A stretch of 64,000 bases of DNA from Sphingomonadales bacterium UBA656 (GTDB taxonomy: Bacteria; Pseudomonadota; Alphaproteobacteria; Sphingomonadales; Sphingomonadaceae): contig DBOC01000010.1 in the NCBI GenBank assembly GCA_002299895.1, positions 47,881-111,880 of the forward strand, in the 5' to 3' direction. Both the position numbers and the translations under genes were made by a program. Below the pieces are notes generated by a model. It made no database searches. It saw only the letters and a list, made by a program, of their open reading frames with translations, and was not told the DNA's origin. Below are positions 18,213 through 27,049 of this stretch, piece after piece; position 1 is the stretch's first letter, and every line of letters begins with the position of its first letter.

Positions 18213-19175
18213 TCATTCGTCAGCTATATTTGCTTTGAACTGCCTTAGTCCATTTTCATGGGCGTTGGCCAGCGCCGCGTTTAATTGCGCCCCTGTTACC
18301 AAGCCAAGCCCGATCAGGTAAAAGAAAATCAGCGCCAACATCACCCCTGCCAGGCTGCCATAAGCGAGATCATAATTGCTCACACGGGATAGGAAGATGG
18401 GCAATAACGCGGTTAACCCAAGCCACCAAAGGCTGACGAGAGCCGCACCCGGCCATTTTGGAAAATCCGAAGATCGATATTTGGTCGGCGTCAGCCCTGC
18501 GAAAATGACGTAAATCGCGGCAAAAAGCGTGACAAAGGGAATGATACGCCCCCACGCGAAATAACTGGTCACTGTCTGCGCGGTTGGGATGAAGCGGTAG
18601 ACGAAATCCTCCGCCGCGGTGACCATCACTTGCGCGGAAAACGCACCCATGGCGAGAACCACCGAAGCGATGATCGCGCCCAACGAGCCCAACCGGTAAT
18701 GCCAAAAAGCGCGACTGGGTGTTGCGCCGTAAGCGCGATGCAAAACGTCACGAAAAGTTTCGATAAGGCTGGCAGCCGTCCACAGGCTGACCCCCGCGCT
18801 CAACCACAATAACGGGCCGGAGCGCGCGGTCATGGCGGACTGAATGGGGCCTTGCAGCGCGCTGGCGACGCTTGGCGGTACCGTTTTGAAAAAGGCTTCG
18901 ATTAACGCGAGGCCTGACTCGGTTTGGCCAAAGGCTCCCGCGATCGCCGCCGCCACCACGCAAAAGGCAAAGAGCGACACTAAGGACAGATAAGCAAAAT
19001 TGCCCGCGTGAATGAAGCCGTCACTATAGACGCCCATGCCAACGCGCTTGGCCACTTCAACGACCTGCCCTGGAAGACTAAGCCGCGCAAACCATGTGGC
19101 TTCGCTTTCATCCGCATGCGTCGTCGCCGGAAGATGCGCGCGCGCCTCCGGTGACAGAGGCGAAATTTCAGACAC
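18213..19175 (-). CDS. YihY/BrkB family membrane protein
   Basis: A 320-residue inner-membrane protein with about six hydrophobic helices, matching the YihY (formerly ribonuclease BN/BrkB) family. The conserved region spans GNFAYLSLVSLFAFCVVAA through to the last helices AGVMLALIFFYLIGLGLVTGAQLNAAL. Function is unproven; the RNase BN label for this family is wrong. The preferred GTG at 19175 overlaps the end of the DnaJ-like gene by 8 bases. Upstream in-frame codons to 19214 would lie deep in that gene. Confidence 0.88.
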   Translation of the reverse strand: MSEISPLSPEARAHLPATTHADESEATWFARLSLPGQVVEVAKRVGMGVYSDGFIHAGNFAYLSLVSLFAFCVVAAAIAGAFGQTESGLALIEAFFKTVPPSVASALQGPIQSAMTARSGPLLWLSAGVSLWTAASLIETFRDVLHRAYGATPSRAFWHYRLGSLGAIIASVVLAMGAFSAQVMVTAAEDFVYRFIPTAQTVTSYFAWGRIIPFVTLFAAIYVIFAGLTPTKYRSSDFPKWPGAALVSLWWLGLTALLPIFLSRVSNYDLAYGSLAGVMLALIFFYLIGLGLVTGAQLNAALANAHENGLRQFKANIADE

Positions 19176-20076
19176 CCATATTCTCCCGGACAGAGCTGTC
19201 CGATAGAACATCACGTATCCGCGCTAATTCCGCCGTGTCTGTCGGCAGATGGATCATCAATGTCACCAGCTGGTCCCCGCGCACGCCGGTCTTGGCGGTA
19301 AAGCCGCGCCCCTTGATCCGCAGCACAGCGCCGGAATTGGTACGTGGCGGGACGGTGAGCATGACTGCGCCATCCACCGTTGGCACCTTAACCTTGCCGC
19401 CCTCTACTGCCTCTTTCAGCGAAATCGGCAGATCGATGCGGACATTGTCGCCGTCGCGCACCAAATGCGGATGCTTGCCAATCTTCAACGTTACCATCGC
19501 ATCGCCATAGCCGCCGGGGCCAGGTTGCCCCTTGCCGGGAATGCGGATTTGCTGCCCAGCAACTATGCCAGCGGGCAATTTAAACTCCACCGTCTTGCCA
19601 TCACCCAGCATGATGCGTTGCGGCGCAAGCGTGGCGGCGTCGGTGAACGACACCAGATGCGCATAAGCGATATTCGCGCCTTTGGGCGGGGCTTGCTGCG
19701 GACGTGGGCCGGGCCCACCGCCTGAGCGGCCACCGCCCCCGCCAAACAGACCATCAAATATGTCGCCCAAATCAATCCCGCCACCGCCGAAATTGCCACC
19801 TGCAGGGCCGCCTTGGGAATAGCCGCCGCCAAAAGGGTTGCCCGAAAAGCGCGGCTGCCCGTTTTCGTCAATCTCACCGCGATCATATTGCCCGCGTTTT
19901 TTGGGGTCGGACAATAAGTCATAGGCCTGCGTGACTTCGCTAAACCGTTCCGACGCCTTCGGATTGTCCTTGTTCTTGTCGGGGTGCAACTCCTTCGCCA
20001 GCTTACGATAGGCGACCTTGATCGCCTTTTCGTCGGCCCCTTTGGACACGCCTAATGTGGAATAAGGATCTGCCAT
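19168..20076 (-). CDS. J-domain co-chaperone, DnaJ/CbpA-like without zinc finger
   Basis: A 302-residue Hsp40. The J domain fills residues 1-70 with HPD at 31-33. A Gly/Phe-rich linker (about residues 80-130, repeated GGG runs) is followed by the two C-terminal substrate-binding domains (VEFKLPAGIVAGQQIRIPGKG and PRTNSGAVLRIKGRGF). The four-CxxCxGxG zinc region of true DnaJ is absent, so this is a type II (CbpA-like) protein that stimulates DnaK. It leads the minus-strand group with yihY, fabI and aroC. Confidence 0.9.
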   Translation of the reverse strand: MADPYSTLGVSKGADEKAIKVAYRKLAKELHPDKNKDNPKASERFSEVTQAYDLLSDPKKRGQYDRGEIDENGQPRFSGNPFGGGYSQGGPAGGNFGGGGIDLGDIFDGLFGGGGGRSGGGPGPRPQQAPPKGANIAYAHLVSFTDAATLAPQRIMLGDGKTVEFKLPAGIVAGQQIRIPGKGQPGPGGYGDAMVTLKIGKHPHLVRDGDNVRIDLPISLKEAVEGGKVKVPTVDGAVMLTVPPRTNSGAVLRIKGRGFTAKTGVRGDQLVTLMIHLPTDTAELARIRDVLSDSSVRENMGV

Positions 20077-20130
20077 TCTTGTCCCTGTTAATAACTCGTC
20101 CGTCTTAGATTGGTATTAAAGCACGCCGAG

Positions 20131-20238
20131 TCAACTTGGCCGCACCGCGTTTTCGGGTTTTCCATCCTTGGATCCGCGTAGCAGAAGATAGGTCAGCAAG
20201 CCAAGCAAAGCCCATATATTGGTTAACCCCAATATCAT
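20131..20238 (-). CDS. Possible 35-residue single-span membrane protein
   Basis: A short frame in the gap between the DnaJ-like gene and pdxH encodes MILGLTNIWALLGLLTYLLL, then RGSKDGKPENAVRPS: one hydrophobic helix followed by a charged tail. An in-frame TTG at 20250 would add four residues. No strong ribosome binding site is seen, and the frame may be chance. The clean helix-plus-charged-tail layout is the only support. Confidence 0.35.
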   Translation of the reverse strand: MILGLTNIWALLGLLTYLLLRGSKDGKPENAVRPS

Positions 20239-20301
20239 GGCCCAGTTCAATTTATTGACTAGCCCCTTTTAACGCGCATCAGTCTAGCCTATCGGAGGAT
20301 T

Positions 20302-20898
20302 ATGGAAAGACCCGATCCCTTTAGCATATTCGACACATGGTTTGCCGAAGCGCAGGCGCGCGAAGTGAATGATCCCAATGCCATGGCATTGGCGACCACG
20401 GGTGTTGATGGCCAACCTTCGGTGCGGATGGTCTTGTTGAAAGGCCATGGCCGCGACCTTGGCACGCAGGGCGGATTTATATTCTACACCAATTTCGAAA
20501 GCCGCAAGGCTACGCAATTGTCTGGCAATGCGCATGTCGCCTTGCTGTTTCACTGGAAATCCTTGCGCCGGCAAATTCGGATTGAGGGCGCGGCAAGCCC
20601 CGTCGATGATGCGACTGCCGATGCCTATTTTGCAACCCGCTCACGCAATTCGCAGCTTGGCGCATGGGCATCCGACCAGTCCCGCCCTTTGGCTGACCGC
20701 GCGACCTTCGAAGCGCGTTTTACTGAGGTGGAGGCCCTTTTTGAAGACCAAGACGTGTCGCGTCCGCCGCATTGGTCTGGCTGGATGGTAACCCCGAACC
20801 GTATCGAATTCTGGCAAGACCGTGAATTCCGCCTACACGAACGCTGGCTGTATGAACGCGATGGCGACGGCTGGACCACGGGGATGTTATACCCATGA
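20302..20898 (+). CDS. pdxH: Pyridoxine/pyridoxamine 5'-phosphate oxidase
   Basis: A 198-residue FMN enzyme that makes pyridoxal 5'-phosphate in the last step of vitamin B6 synthesis and salvage. Conserved segments are [58 protein letters not shown] and the C-terminal [10 protein letters not shown] and [17 protein letters not shown] precedes the ATG. It is followed after 10 bases by a metal transporter gene. Confidence 0.96.
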   Translation: MERPDPFSIFDTWFAEAQAREVNDPNAMALATTGVDGQPSVRMVLLKGHGRDLGTQGGFIFYTNFESRKATQLSGNAHVALLFHWKSLRRQIRIEGAASPVDDATADAYFATRSRNSQLGAWASDQSRPLADRATFEARFTEVEALFEDQDVSRPPHWSGWMVTPNRIEFWQDREFRLHERWLYERDGDGWTTGMLYP

Positions 20899-20908
20899 AG
20901 ATACCGCG

Positions 20909-21862
20909 ATGAGCCTTGCCCATAATCACCATCATCATGCGCATGGCGACCTGACCAACCGCGCGGCCATTGCCAGCGTGACCATGGCCTTGTTTCTGCT
21001 CGCGCTAAAGATTTTTGCCGCAGCCGAAACCGGCTCCGTCGCCTTATTGGCGTCGTTGGCGGATACGGGCTTTGATGTTCTGGCGTCAGTGCTCACTTTA
21101 ATCAGCGTCCGTTATGCCGCGATGCCCGCCGATGATGACCACCGATTCGGCCATGGCAAGGCAGAGGCACTGTCTGCGCTATTCCAAGTGGTTTTGATCA
21201 CCGTATCGGCCATTTTGATTGCATGGCGGGCCATCGTGCGCTTGGGCGCGCAGGAACAGACCGCACATCCCGAATATGGCATTGGCGTTTCGCTCATTGC
21301 CATATTCGCCACCTTGGGCTTGCTGGCCTATCAACGGCATGTGGTCCGCAAGACCGGCTCGGTCGCCATTCAAGCCGACCATGTCCACTATCAAAGCGAT
21401 CTTTTGCTCAATGTCGCGGTGATCGTCGCGATTGTGCTCGACACGATGTTGAATGTGCGCGGCGCTGACCCATTATTCGGCATTGCGATTGCCGCATGGT
21501 TGTTATGGGGCGCATATCGCGCGGCCCGCGCGGCGCTGGACCAATTGCTTGACCGTGAATGGCCAGAGGAAAAACGGCAACGCTTTATCGAAGTCGCGCT
21601 GCGCCATCCCGAATTGCGTGGCATCCATGACATGCGCACCCGTTCGAGCGGCGCGCATGATTTCTGCCAATTCCATGTGTGGGTTGACCCCAATATGACG
21701 GTCGCGGCCGCCCATGATATCATGGATGAGGTAGAGCAAGCGTTGATGGACGCCTTTCCTGGCGTAGAAGTTCTGATCCACCCTGACCCCGAAGGCCATA
21801 AGGATGAGAAGGGCTATATCCCGTCAAAAACCATTGCGCATGAAAAGGACATCCATGACTGA
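20909..21862 (+). CDS. Cation diffusion facilitator (CDF) family metal efflux transporter
   Basis: A 317-residue inner-membrane antiporter for divalent metals, most like the FieF/zinc-iron group. The N-terminus is histidine rich (HNHHHHAH, residues 5-12). Transport-site segments are SLADTGFDVLAS and DHVHYQSDLL, with HRFGHGKAEAL between them. A C-terminal cytoplasmic domain has HDMRTRSSGAHDF and the conserved ending HPDPEG. The first usable ATG, 20909, is chosen because earlier in-frame starts fall inside pdxH. It overlaps the PhzF-like gene by 8 bases. Which metal is moved cannot be decided from sequence. Confidence 0.9.
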   Translation: MSLAHNHHHHAHGDLTNRAAIASVTMALFLLALKIFAAAETGSVALLASLADTGFDVLASVLTLISVRYAAMPADDDHRFGHGKAEALSALFQVVLITVSAILIAWRAIVRLGAQEQTAHPEYGIGVSLIAIFATLGLLAYQRHVVRKTGSVAIQADHVHYQSDLLLNVAVIVAIVLDTMLNVRGADPLFGIAIAAWLLWGAYRAARAALDQLLDREWPEEKRQRFIEVALRHPELRGIHDMRTRSSGAHDFCQFHVWVDPNMTVAAAHDIMDEVEQALMDAFPGVEVLIHPDPEGHKDEKGYIPSKTIAHEKDIHD

Positions 21863-22652
21863 CTTGCCTTATTATCATGTAGACGCCTTTGCCGACCGTC
21901 CCTTCACCGGCAATCAAGCTGCAGTCATGCCGCTTTCGGAGTGGTTGGATGATGCCGTGCTGCAGGCGATTGCGGAGGAAAACAACTTCGCGGAAACCGC
22001 CTTTTATGTGCCAGATGCAACTGGCGAGGCCGATTATGAGCTGCGTTGGTTTACACCGGCGGTAGAAATTCGCCTCTGTGGTCATGCGACATTGGCCAGC
22101 GGGCATATCATTTTGAGCCAAAATCCCGCTCTGGACCGCGTGACATTACGCACACGCAAAGCTGGAATATTGGAAGTACGCCGTGAAGGTGATGCTTATG
22201 CTGTTGCCCTGCCCGCCATTCCTACAGAAGAAGTCGATAATCCGGATATGATGGCCGCGATGGGCGGCAAGCCCTTGGCGATGCGCAGCAATCCCGACAG
22301 CTATAATATGTTCGTTTATGCAACCGCCGCCGAAATTTTGGCGCTCAAGCCCGATATGAAGGCGCTGGCGGCATTAGGCGATGACAGCTTCACCGCCACC
22401 GCACGCGGTGACGATACCGACGTCGTCAGCCGCGTATTTGTGCCCGGTGCTGGCGTAGATGAAGACAGCGTCACCGGCAGCGCCCATGCGGTAATCGCGC
22501 CATATTGGGCATCAATCCTTGGTCGCGACAGCTTTACCGCCTATCAGGCCTCGGCCCGTGGCGGCTATTTGGGCTGCCATTTGGAGGGCGACAAAGTTTG
22601 GTTGTCAGGCAATTGTTTTACGGTAGTAAAGGGAATGTTCAGCTTGCGCTGA
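21855..22652 (+). CDS. PhzF family isomerase/epimerase-like protein
   Basis: A 265-residue protein with the two-lobed diaminopimelate-epimerase-like fold of the PhzF family. The start YYHVDAFADRPFTGNQAAV, the catalytic-Glu segment ENNFAETAFY, the turn RLCGHATLASGHI and the second-half motif DEDSVTGSAHAVIAPYW are all typical. The phenazine operon is absent, so phenazine synthesis is not implied; most PhzF proteins are housekeeping enzymes of unknown substrate. Its start lies inside the end of the CDF gene. Confidence 0.9.
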   Translation: MTDLPYYHVDAFADRPFTGNQAAVMPLSEWLDDAVLQAIAEENNFAETAFYVPDATGEADYELRWFTPAVEIRLCGHATLASGHIILSQNPALDRVTLRTRKAGILEVRREGDAYAVALPAIPTEEVDNPDMMAAMGGKPLAMRSNPDSYNMFVYATAAEILALKPDMKALAALGDDSFTATARGDDTDVVSRVFVPGAGVDEDSVTGSAHAVIAPYWASILGRDSFTAYQASARGGYLGCHLEGDKVWLSGNCFTVVKGMFSLR

Positions 22653-22687
22653 CCATCAACGACATTCCATTGTTCAAAGGATCATTC

Positions 22688-22975
22688 ATGCTGAAGTCAT
22701 TCGCCGTCTTGTCGGCACTCCTACTTTCACCCGCCGTGATGGCGCAAAATGCCCCGTCAGCTCCGCCAAGTGGTGGCGCACCACAGCCAGAACAGATTTT
22801 TGCGTTTCTCGATGCCGATAAGGACAATTTTATTGCCCGGAACGAAGCGCAAGGCCCGTTGGTCGATTATTTCGCGGTTATTGATGCGGATAAGGATGAA
22901 AAGATTTCCATGGCCGAGTTGAAAGCCGCGATTGCAGCAATGCGCCCGCCAGAGCCCGCACAAGGCAACAACTAA
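22688..22975 (+). CDS. Exported EF-hand calcium-binding protein
   Basis: A 95-residue protein. A signal peptide of about 20 residues (LKSFAVLSALLLSPAVMAQ) is followed by a Pro-rich spacer and two EF-hand loops, DADKDNFIARNE and DADKDEKISMAE, both with Asp at positions 1, 3 and 5 and Glu at 12. It should bind calcium in the periplasm or outside. It ends just before a strong hairpin terminator. Its partner is unknown. Confidence 0.85.
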   Translation: MLKSFAVLSALLLSPAVMAQNAPSAPPSGGAPQPEQIFAFLDADKDNFIARNEAQGPLVDYFAVIDADKDEKISMAELKAAIAAMRPPEPAQGNN

Positions 22976-22998
22976 TCATTACCTGATTTGGTAAAAAC

Positions 22999-23036
22999 AA
23001 AACGCGCGGGAAGCCCATTGGCCTCCCGCGCGTTTT
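22999..23036. terminator. Bidirectional rho-independent terminator
   Basis: A 13-bp perfect stem (22999-23011 with 23024-23036) has a GC-rich core CGCGCGGGA flanked by AAAA and TTTT, so it can terminate from both sides. It sits between the convergent EF-hand and cyclophilin genes. A short inner GCC/GGC pairing extends the hairpin. Confidence 0.92.
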
Positions 23037-23054
23037 ATATTGTGTTTTGGCAAA

Positions 23055-23513
23055 TTAAGCGACGTAAGCGACGGTCGCCTTGCGAATAACGCCGGGGTTC
23101 GCAGGTGGCTCACCCTTTGGCAAAGCGTCGATATGTTCCATGCCGCTGATCACTTGACCCCAGACGGTGTACTGACGATCCAAGAAGGTGGCATCGTCAA
23201 AGCAAATGAAAAACTGGCTGTTGGCAGTGTTTGGATCATTGGTCCGCGCCATCGAGCAAACGCCGCGTACATGCGGCTCGGCGTTAAATTCCTGCTTCAG
23301 ATTTGGCTTGGAAGAACCGCCCATGCCTGTGCCATTGGGGCAACCGCCCTGCGCCATGAAGCCTGGGATGACGCGGTGAAACTTCACGCCATCGTAAAAG
23401 CCTTCGCTGGCGAGTTCGGTGATACGCGCGACATGGTTCGGTGCCAAATCAGGGCGCAGCTTGATAACAACGTCGCCGCTGTCGAGCGAAAAAGTAAGTG
23501 TTTGATCGGCCAT
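23055..23513 (-). CDS. Cyclophilin-type peptidyl-prolyl cis-trans isomerase
   Basis: A 152-residue cytosolic cyclophilin that speeds proline isomerisation during folding. The active-site strand FHRVIPGFMAQGG, the segment VCSMARTNDPNTANSQFFI and the tail LDRQYTVWGQVI are standard. There is no signal peptide. The ATG at 23513 has AAAGGA upstream; the longer frame to 23567 lacks this support. Confidence 0.93.
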   Translation of the reverse strand: MADQTLTFSLDSGDVVIKLRPDLAPNHVARITELASEGFYDGVKFHRVIPGFMAQGGCPNGTGMGGSSKPNLKQEFNAEPHVRGVCSMARTNDPNTANSQFFICFDDATFLDRQYTVWGQVISGMEHIDALPKGEPPANPGVIRKATVAYVA

Positions 23514-23669
23514 ATTGAGTTTCCTTTTGGCGTGTAAATTTGATGTCGGCTGCCCTAGGGGAAGCATCGCAGAGGTGCAAAGCCAAAATCATTGCATTTT
23601 ATCGCCGCCTGCTTAGGAGGGGCGAATTCTAACTTCAACGTCTCAAATGGAAAAACGGGAGGCCCGCAA

Positions 23670-25079
23670 TTGACCAGCGAAATCGCCAACCCGAATGTCC
23701 TTGACCCCGAAATCCTAGAAACGTTGGATGAAGACAATCGCCTGACGCGCGATTATGTCGACCGCGTTCTCGACGCTGTCGATGAAGGTGATCTGGACGA
23801 AGTTTATCGGCTTGTTGAACCTTTACACGAAGCCGACATTGCCGACCTTCTCGAACTAACCCCATCCGAACGGCGTGGCGTACTGGCGATCAGCCTTGGC
23901 GACCTCATGAGCGCGGAGGTGTTGGCAGAGGTCAATGATTATGTCCGCGAAGATATTATCGATGCCCTACCTGCATCCCAAGTAGCGGGGCTTGCGGGAC
24001 AACTGGATACCGATGACGCGGTTGCGATTATCGAGGATATGGAAGAAGAGGACCAGCAAGCCGTTTTGGCCGAGCTGGACCCCGAAGACCGCGCCGTCAT
24101 TGAAGATGCGCTGTCTTATCCCGAAGAGTCTGCTGGCCGTATCATGCAGCGCGAACTGGTCGCGGTGCCCGAACATATGACCGTTGGTCAGCTTATCGAT
24201 TATCTGCGCGATAATCAGGATCTGACCACAGAGTTTTGGGAAATCTTTGTCGTTGATCCGCAGCATAAGCCCGTGGGCACATGCAAATTGAGCTGGATCA
24301 TGCGCAGCCAGCGCAAGGTTCCGGTCAGCGAAATCATGATGCATGAACAAACGCTCATCCCGGTCGATATGGATCAGGAAGAGGTTGCGTTACGCTTCCA
24401 AAAATACGCGCTCATTTCCGCTGCTGTTGTCGATGGCACTGGGCGGTTGGTGGGTGTTATCACCGCCGATGACATCGTCCACATTGTGCAGGAAGAAGCC
24501 GACGAAGATATTTTGCGGCTGTCGGGTGCCGGCGAAGGCGACATTAACGAGCCTATTTCAGACAGCTATAAAGCACGTGTGCGCTGGCTAATTGCCAATT
24601 TGGGCACGGCGATGGTCGCAAGTTTCATCATTGCCCAATTTGGTGCAGCGATTGAAACGATGGTGGCGCTCGCGGTCTTGATGCCCATCGTTGCGTCCAT
24701 CGGCGGCAATGCAGGGACACAGACACTGGCCGTAACGGTGCGCGCATTGGCCACCAATCAGTTGACGCAATCGAACACCATGCGCTCGATTTGGCGCGAA
24801 ATACGGGTCGCCTTACTCATTGGCGCAACAATCGCGGTGATTGCAGGTCTCGGCGCTGGCCTGATTTTCGAAAATTGGCGGCTCGCTTGCGTCATTGCCG
24901 CTGCGATATTGTGCAACATTACGCTTGCTGGATTGTCCGGCGTGGCCATTCCTGTTTTACTGGACCGGCTCGACCAAGACCCTGCGGTTTCAAGTTCCAT
25001 CTTTGTAACGATGATTACCGATTCGATGGGCTTTCTCATTTTTCTCGGTCTTGCGGTTTTCAGCGGCCTTGCCGGTTAG
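23670..25079 (+). CDS. mgtE: Magnesium transporter MgtE
   Basis: A 469-residue Mg2+ channel. An acidic N-terminal domain of helical repeats (to about residue 150) is followed by two CBS domains (EHMTVGQLIDYLRD; LVGVITADDIVHIVQEEADED) and five C-terminal membrane helices. The pore helices include PIVASIGGNAGTQTLAV. The start is read as TTG at 23670 because GGGAGG (23657-23662) lies 7 bases upstream; an ATG at 23592 would add 26 unsupported residues. The Mg2+-sensing gate of the family is cytoplasmic and formed by the acidic domain plus CBS pair. Confidence 0.93.
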   Translation: MTSEIANPNVLDPEILETLDEDNRLTRDYVDRVLDAVDEGDLDEVYRLVEPLHEADIADLLELTPSERRGVLAISLGDLMSAEVLAEVNDYVREDIIDALPASQVAGLAGQLDTDDAVAIIEDMEEEDQQAVLAELDPEDRAVIEDALSYPEESAGRIMQRELVAVPEHMTVGQLIDYLRDNQDLTTEFWEIFVVDPQHKPVGTCKLSWIMRSQRKVPVSEIMMHEQTLIPVDMDQEEVALRFQKYALISAAVVDGTGRLVGVITADDIVHIVQEEADEDILRLSGAGEGDINEPISDSYKARVRWLIANLGTAMVASFIIAQFGAAIETMVALAVLMPIVASIGGNAGTQTLAVTVRALATNQLTQSNTMRSIWREIRVALLIGATIAVIAGLGAGLIFENWRLACVIAAAILCNITLAGLSGVAIPVLLDRLDQDPAVSSSIFVTMITDSMGFLIFLGLAVFSGLAG

Positions 25080-25103
25080 CCGCGCAGCACCCAAATCCCG
25101 CTC

Positions 25104-25508
25104 ATGCCATTGCACATGACCAAAATCGCCTTTGGCGCAGAAAGCCCGCAGCATTTACGCGAGCGCCTAGCGGCTTATGCCCAAGATGGCGAAGTGCGCT
25201 TAACTACCCGCTATTTGCCCAAGCGCGTCGACGAAATGGCGGGCGGCTCGCTCTATTGGATCCACGCGCATACCATCATCGGCAGAAGCCCGATCATCGG
25301 CTTCATGGAAAATGGCGCTGGTCGGCATTGGATCCGCATTGTACCGCAGCTCATTGCCGTTCGCTCCACGCCCAAGCGTGCGCATCAGGGCTGGCGCTAT
25401 CTCGAAGACACCAACGCGCCACCCGATCTGGATGCAGTAGAAACCGATGGCCGCGACGAAATGTCGCCCAAAATGCTCAATGAACTGATGAAGATGGGGT
25501 TGGTTTAA
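25104..25508 (+). CDS. DUF1489 family protein
   Basis: A 134-residue soluble protein matching DUF1489, an alphaproteobacterial family of unknown function. Conserved parts are LTTRYLPKRVDEMAGGSLYWI and IVPQLIAVRSTPKRAHQGWRYL. No signal peptide, membrane segment or known catalytic motif is seen. It shares the TTAA of its stop codon with the convergent gene on the other strand. Confidence 0.8.
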   Translation: MPLHMTKIAFGAESPQHLRERLAAYAQDGEVRLTTRYLPKRVDEMAGGSLYWIHAHTIIGRSPIIGFMENGAGRHWIRIVPQLIAVRSTPKRAHQGWRYLEDTNAPPDLDAVETDGRDEMSPKMLNELMKMGLV

Positions 25509-26179
25509 GCCGCCGTGCGCTTCGTCAGCACCTTGTTAATCACATCGGCGAAGGTTTCGGCACTTTGCGCGCCGGGGACCATATATTTTTGATCGAAAAT
25601 GATCGCGGGCACGCCCGTAATATTCTGATCGATCCAATGCGCCATTTCGGCGCGCACGCTGGTCGTGAGCGCAGCGTCATTGATCCATGCCAAAGCCACA
25701 TCGCGGTCCATGCCTTGCGTCTCCGCAATGTCGCACAAAACATCAATGTCGCTCACATCACGGCGGTCCTGAAAATAAGCCGTGAATAAAGCCATTTTCA
25801 ACGCCGTCTGCGCGCGCCAACCACGCTCACTGCGAAACATAGTCAGCAATTTATGCGCGTTGAACGTGTTATAAATGCGCATGCCTTCGCCATAATTGAA
25901 CGCAAAGCCAACACTATTGCCGATGTCTGACAGCCTGCTCCGATTGGCACGGCTTTGTTCGGGCGTGCTGCCATATTTGCGCGCAATATGCTCCGCGGTA
26001 TCTTCACCTTCGGGCACCATGTTCGGGTTGAGCTCAAAGGGATGCCAGTATGTTTCTGCGGCAATGTCTTGGCCAACTAAAGTCAGCGCTTTCTCCACCT
26101 GTTTCAGGCCAATGATGCACCAGGGGCACACCACGTCTGATACAATGTCTATGCGTAGAGGCACTCCGCCAGCCGTCAT
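25505..26179 (-). CDS. DsbA-family dithiol oxidoreductase (FrnE-like)
   Basis: A 224-residue cytoplasmic thioredoxin-fold protein with CPWC at the start of the fold (IVSDVVCPWCIIGL) and the helical insertion of the FrnE/2-hydroxychromene isomerase type. The cis-proline loop is TGVPAIIFDQKYMVPGAQ. It lacks a signal peptide, so it acts in the cytosol, probably in stress-related thiol exchange. Its start overlaps the nudC stop (ATGA). It is last in the mutY-esterase-nudC operon. Confidence 0.86.
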   Translation of the reverse strand: MTAGGVPLRIDIVSDVVCPWCIIGLKQVEKALTLVGQDIAAETYWHPFELNPNMVPEGEDTAEHIARKYGSTPEQSRANRSRLSDIGNSVGFAFNYGEGMRIYNTFNAHKLLTMFRSERGWRAQTALKMALFTAYFQDRRDVSDIDVLCDIAETQGMDRDVALAWINDAALTTSVRAEMAHWIDQNITGVPAIIFDQKYMVPGAQSAETFADVINKVLTKRTAA

Positions 26180-27045
26180 TGCGACACCCAATGGCGCAGA
26201 AGGCTATGTGCAATCGCAAAGGGCGGCGGGGCGTTGAAACGGCGGTCGGATGCGCCTTCCAGCGCGGCCTTTGCCTCCTCCTTCGTCACCCACATCGCGT
26301 CCTCAATCTCATCAGTGTCGAGCGTCAGTGCATCGCACAAGGCGTCGGCGGTGCACGCGATCATCAACTGCGACCCGCCAAAGGGCCATGGCTGGCTGGT
26401 CACATACCGCACCGCGCCGCAGGTGACGCCCGCTTCTTCATGAATTTCGCGGCGCACGGCCTCTTCAATGCATTCGCCGGGTTCCAAAAAGCCCGCCAGC
26501 GCCGAATAATTGCCCGGTGGAAAGCGGGATTGCCGCCCGACCAGTGCCTTGCCTTCAAATTCGGCGAGCATGATGACCACAGGGTCGGTCCGCGGGAAAT
26601 GCTCTTTCTGGCAATTGCCGCATTTGCGGCCCCAGCCTGCGCGAAACAGCACCGTCGCCGCGCCGCAGCGCCCACAGAAACGGTGGCCATTATGCCATTC
26701 GATCAGGCTGCGTGCCGTGCCGTAAATCGCCGCGTCCCCCGCAGGCAGCGTCGACAAGGCACGCCAGATGGCTGGCGAACGAAACGCGTCGCCGGTGGCA
26801 TCAACCAACGCCACAAAATGCGGCTTATCGTCGGACAGGCCAAGCAGGATGAGTTCTTCTGAACCCTCAAGCTCAGCCAAGGAATGCCAGTGCAATCCGC
26901 CAGCATCGCTGACCCGAGGATCAAGCCCGTCTAGCCCCAAGACCCGCGCGCGCCAGTCCCCCAATAGCAGGCCATACGCCTCTGAATCATTGCGGACGCG
27001 GTCAGCGCGGTCGAGCGGTGAGCCCGTAAAACCTGGAGCCATCAT
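26176..27045 (-). CDS. nudC: NAD+ diphosphatase / NAD-RNA decapping enzyme NudC
   Basis: A 289-residue Nudix hydrolase that cleaves NADH and removes NAD caps from RNA. The zinc ribbon is CGRCG with CGNC. The Nudix box is GFLEPGECIEEAVRREIHEE, and the NudC-specific SQPWPF motif follows. It sits 4 bases after the upstream esterase gene and overlaps the FrnE-like gene. Confidence 0.94.
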   Translation of the reverse strand: MMAPGFTGSPLDRADRVRNDSEAYGLLLGDWRARVLGLDGLDPRVSDAGGLHWHSLAELEGSEELILLGLSDDKPHFVALVDATGDAFRSPAIWRALSTLPAGDAAIYGTARSLIEWHNGHRFCGRCGAATVLFRAGWGRKCGNCQKEHFPRTDPVVIMLAEFEGKALVGRQSRFPPGNYSALAGFLEPGECIEEAVRREIHEEAGVTCGAVRYVTSQPWPFGGSQLMIACTADALCDALTLDTDEIEDAMWVTKEEAKAALEGASDRRFNAPPPFAIAHSLLRHWVSQ

Positions 27046-27049
27046 GGTA

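Noticed and set aside
21855..22652. Phenazine biosynthesis from the PhzF-like gene
   Set aside because: No other phenazine genes are present; PhzF homologues are widespread without phenazines.
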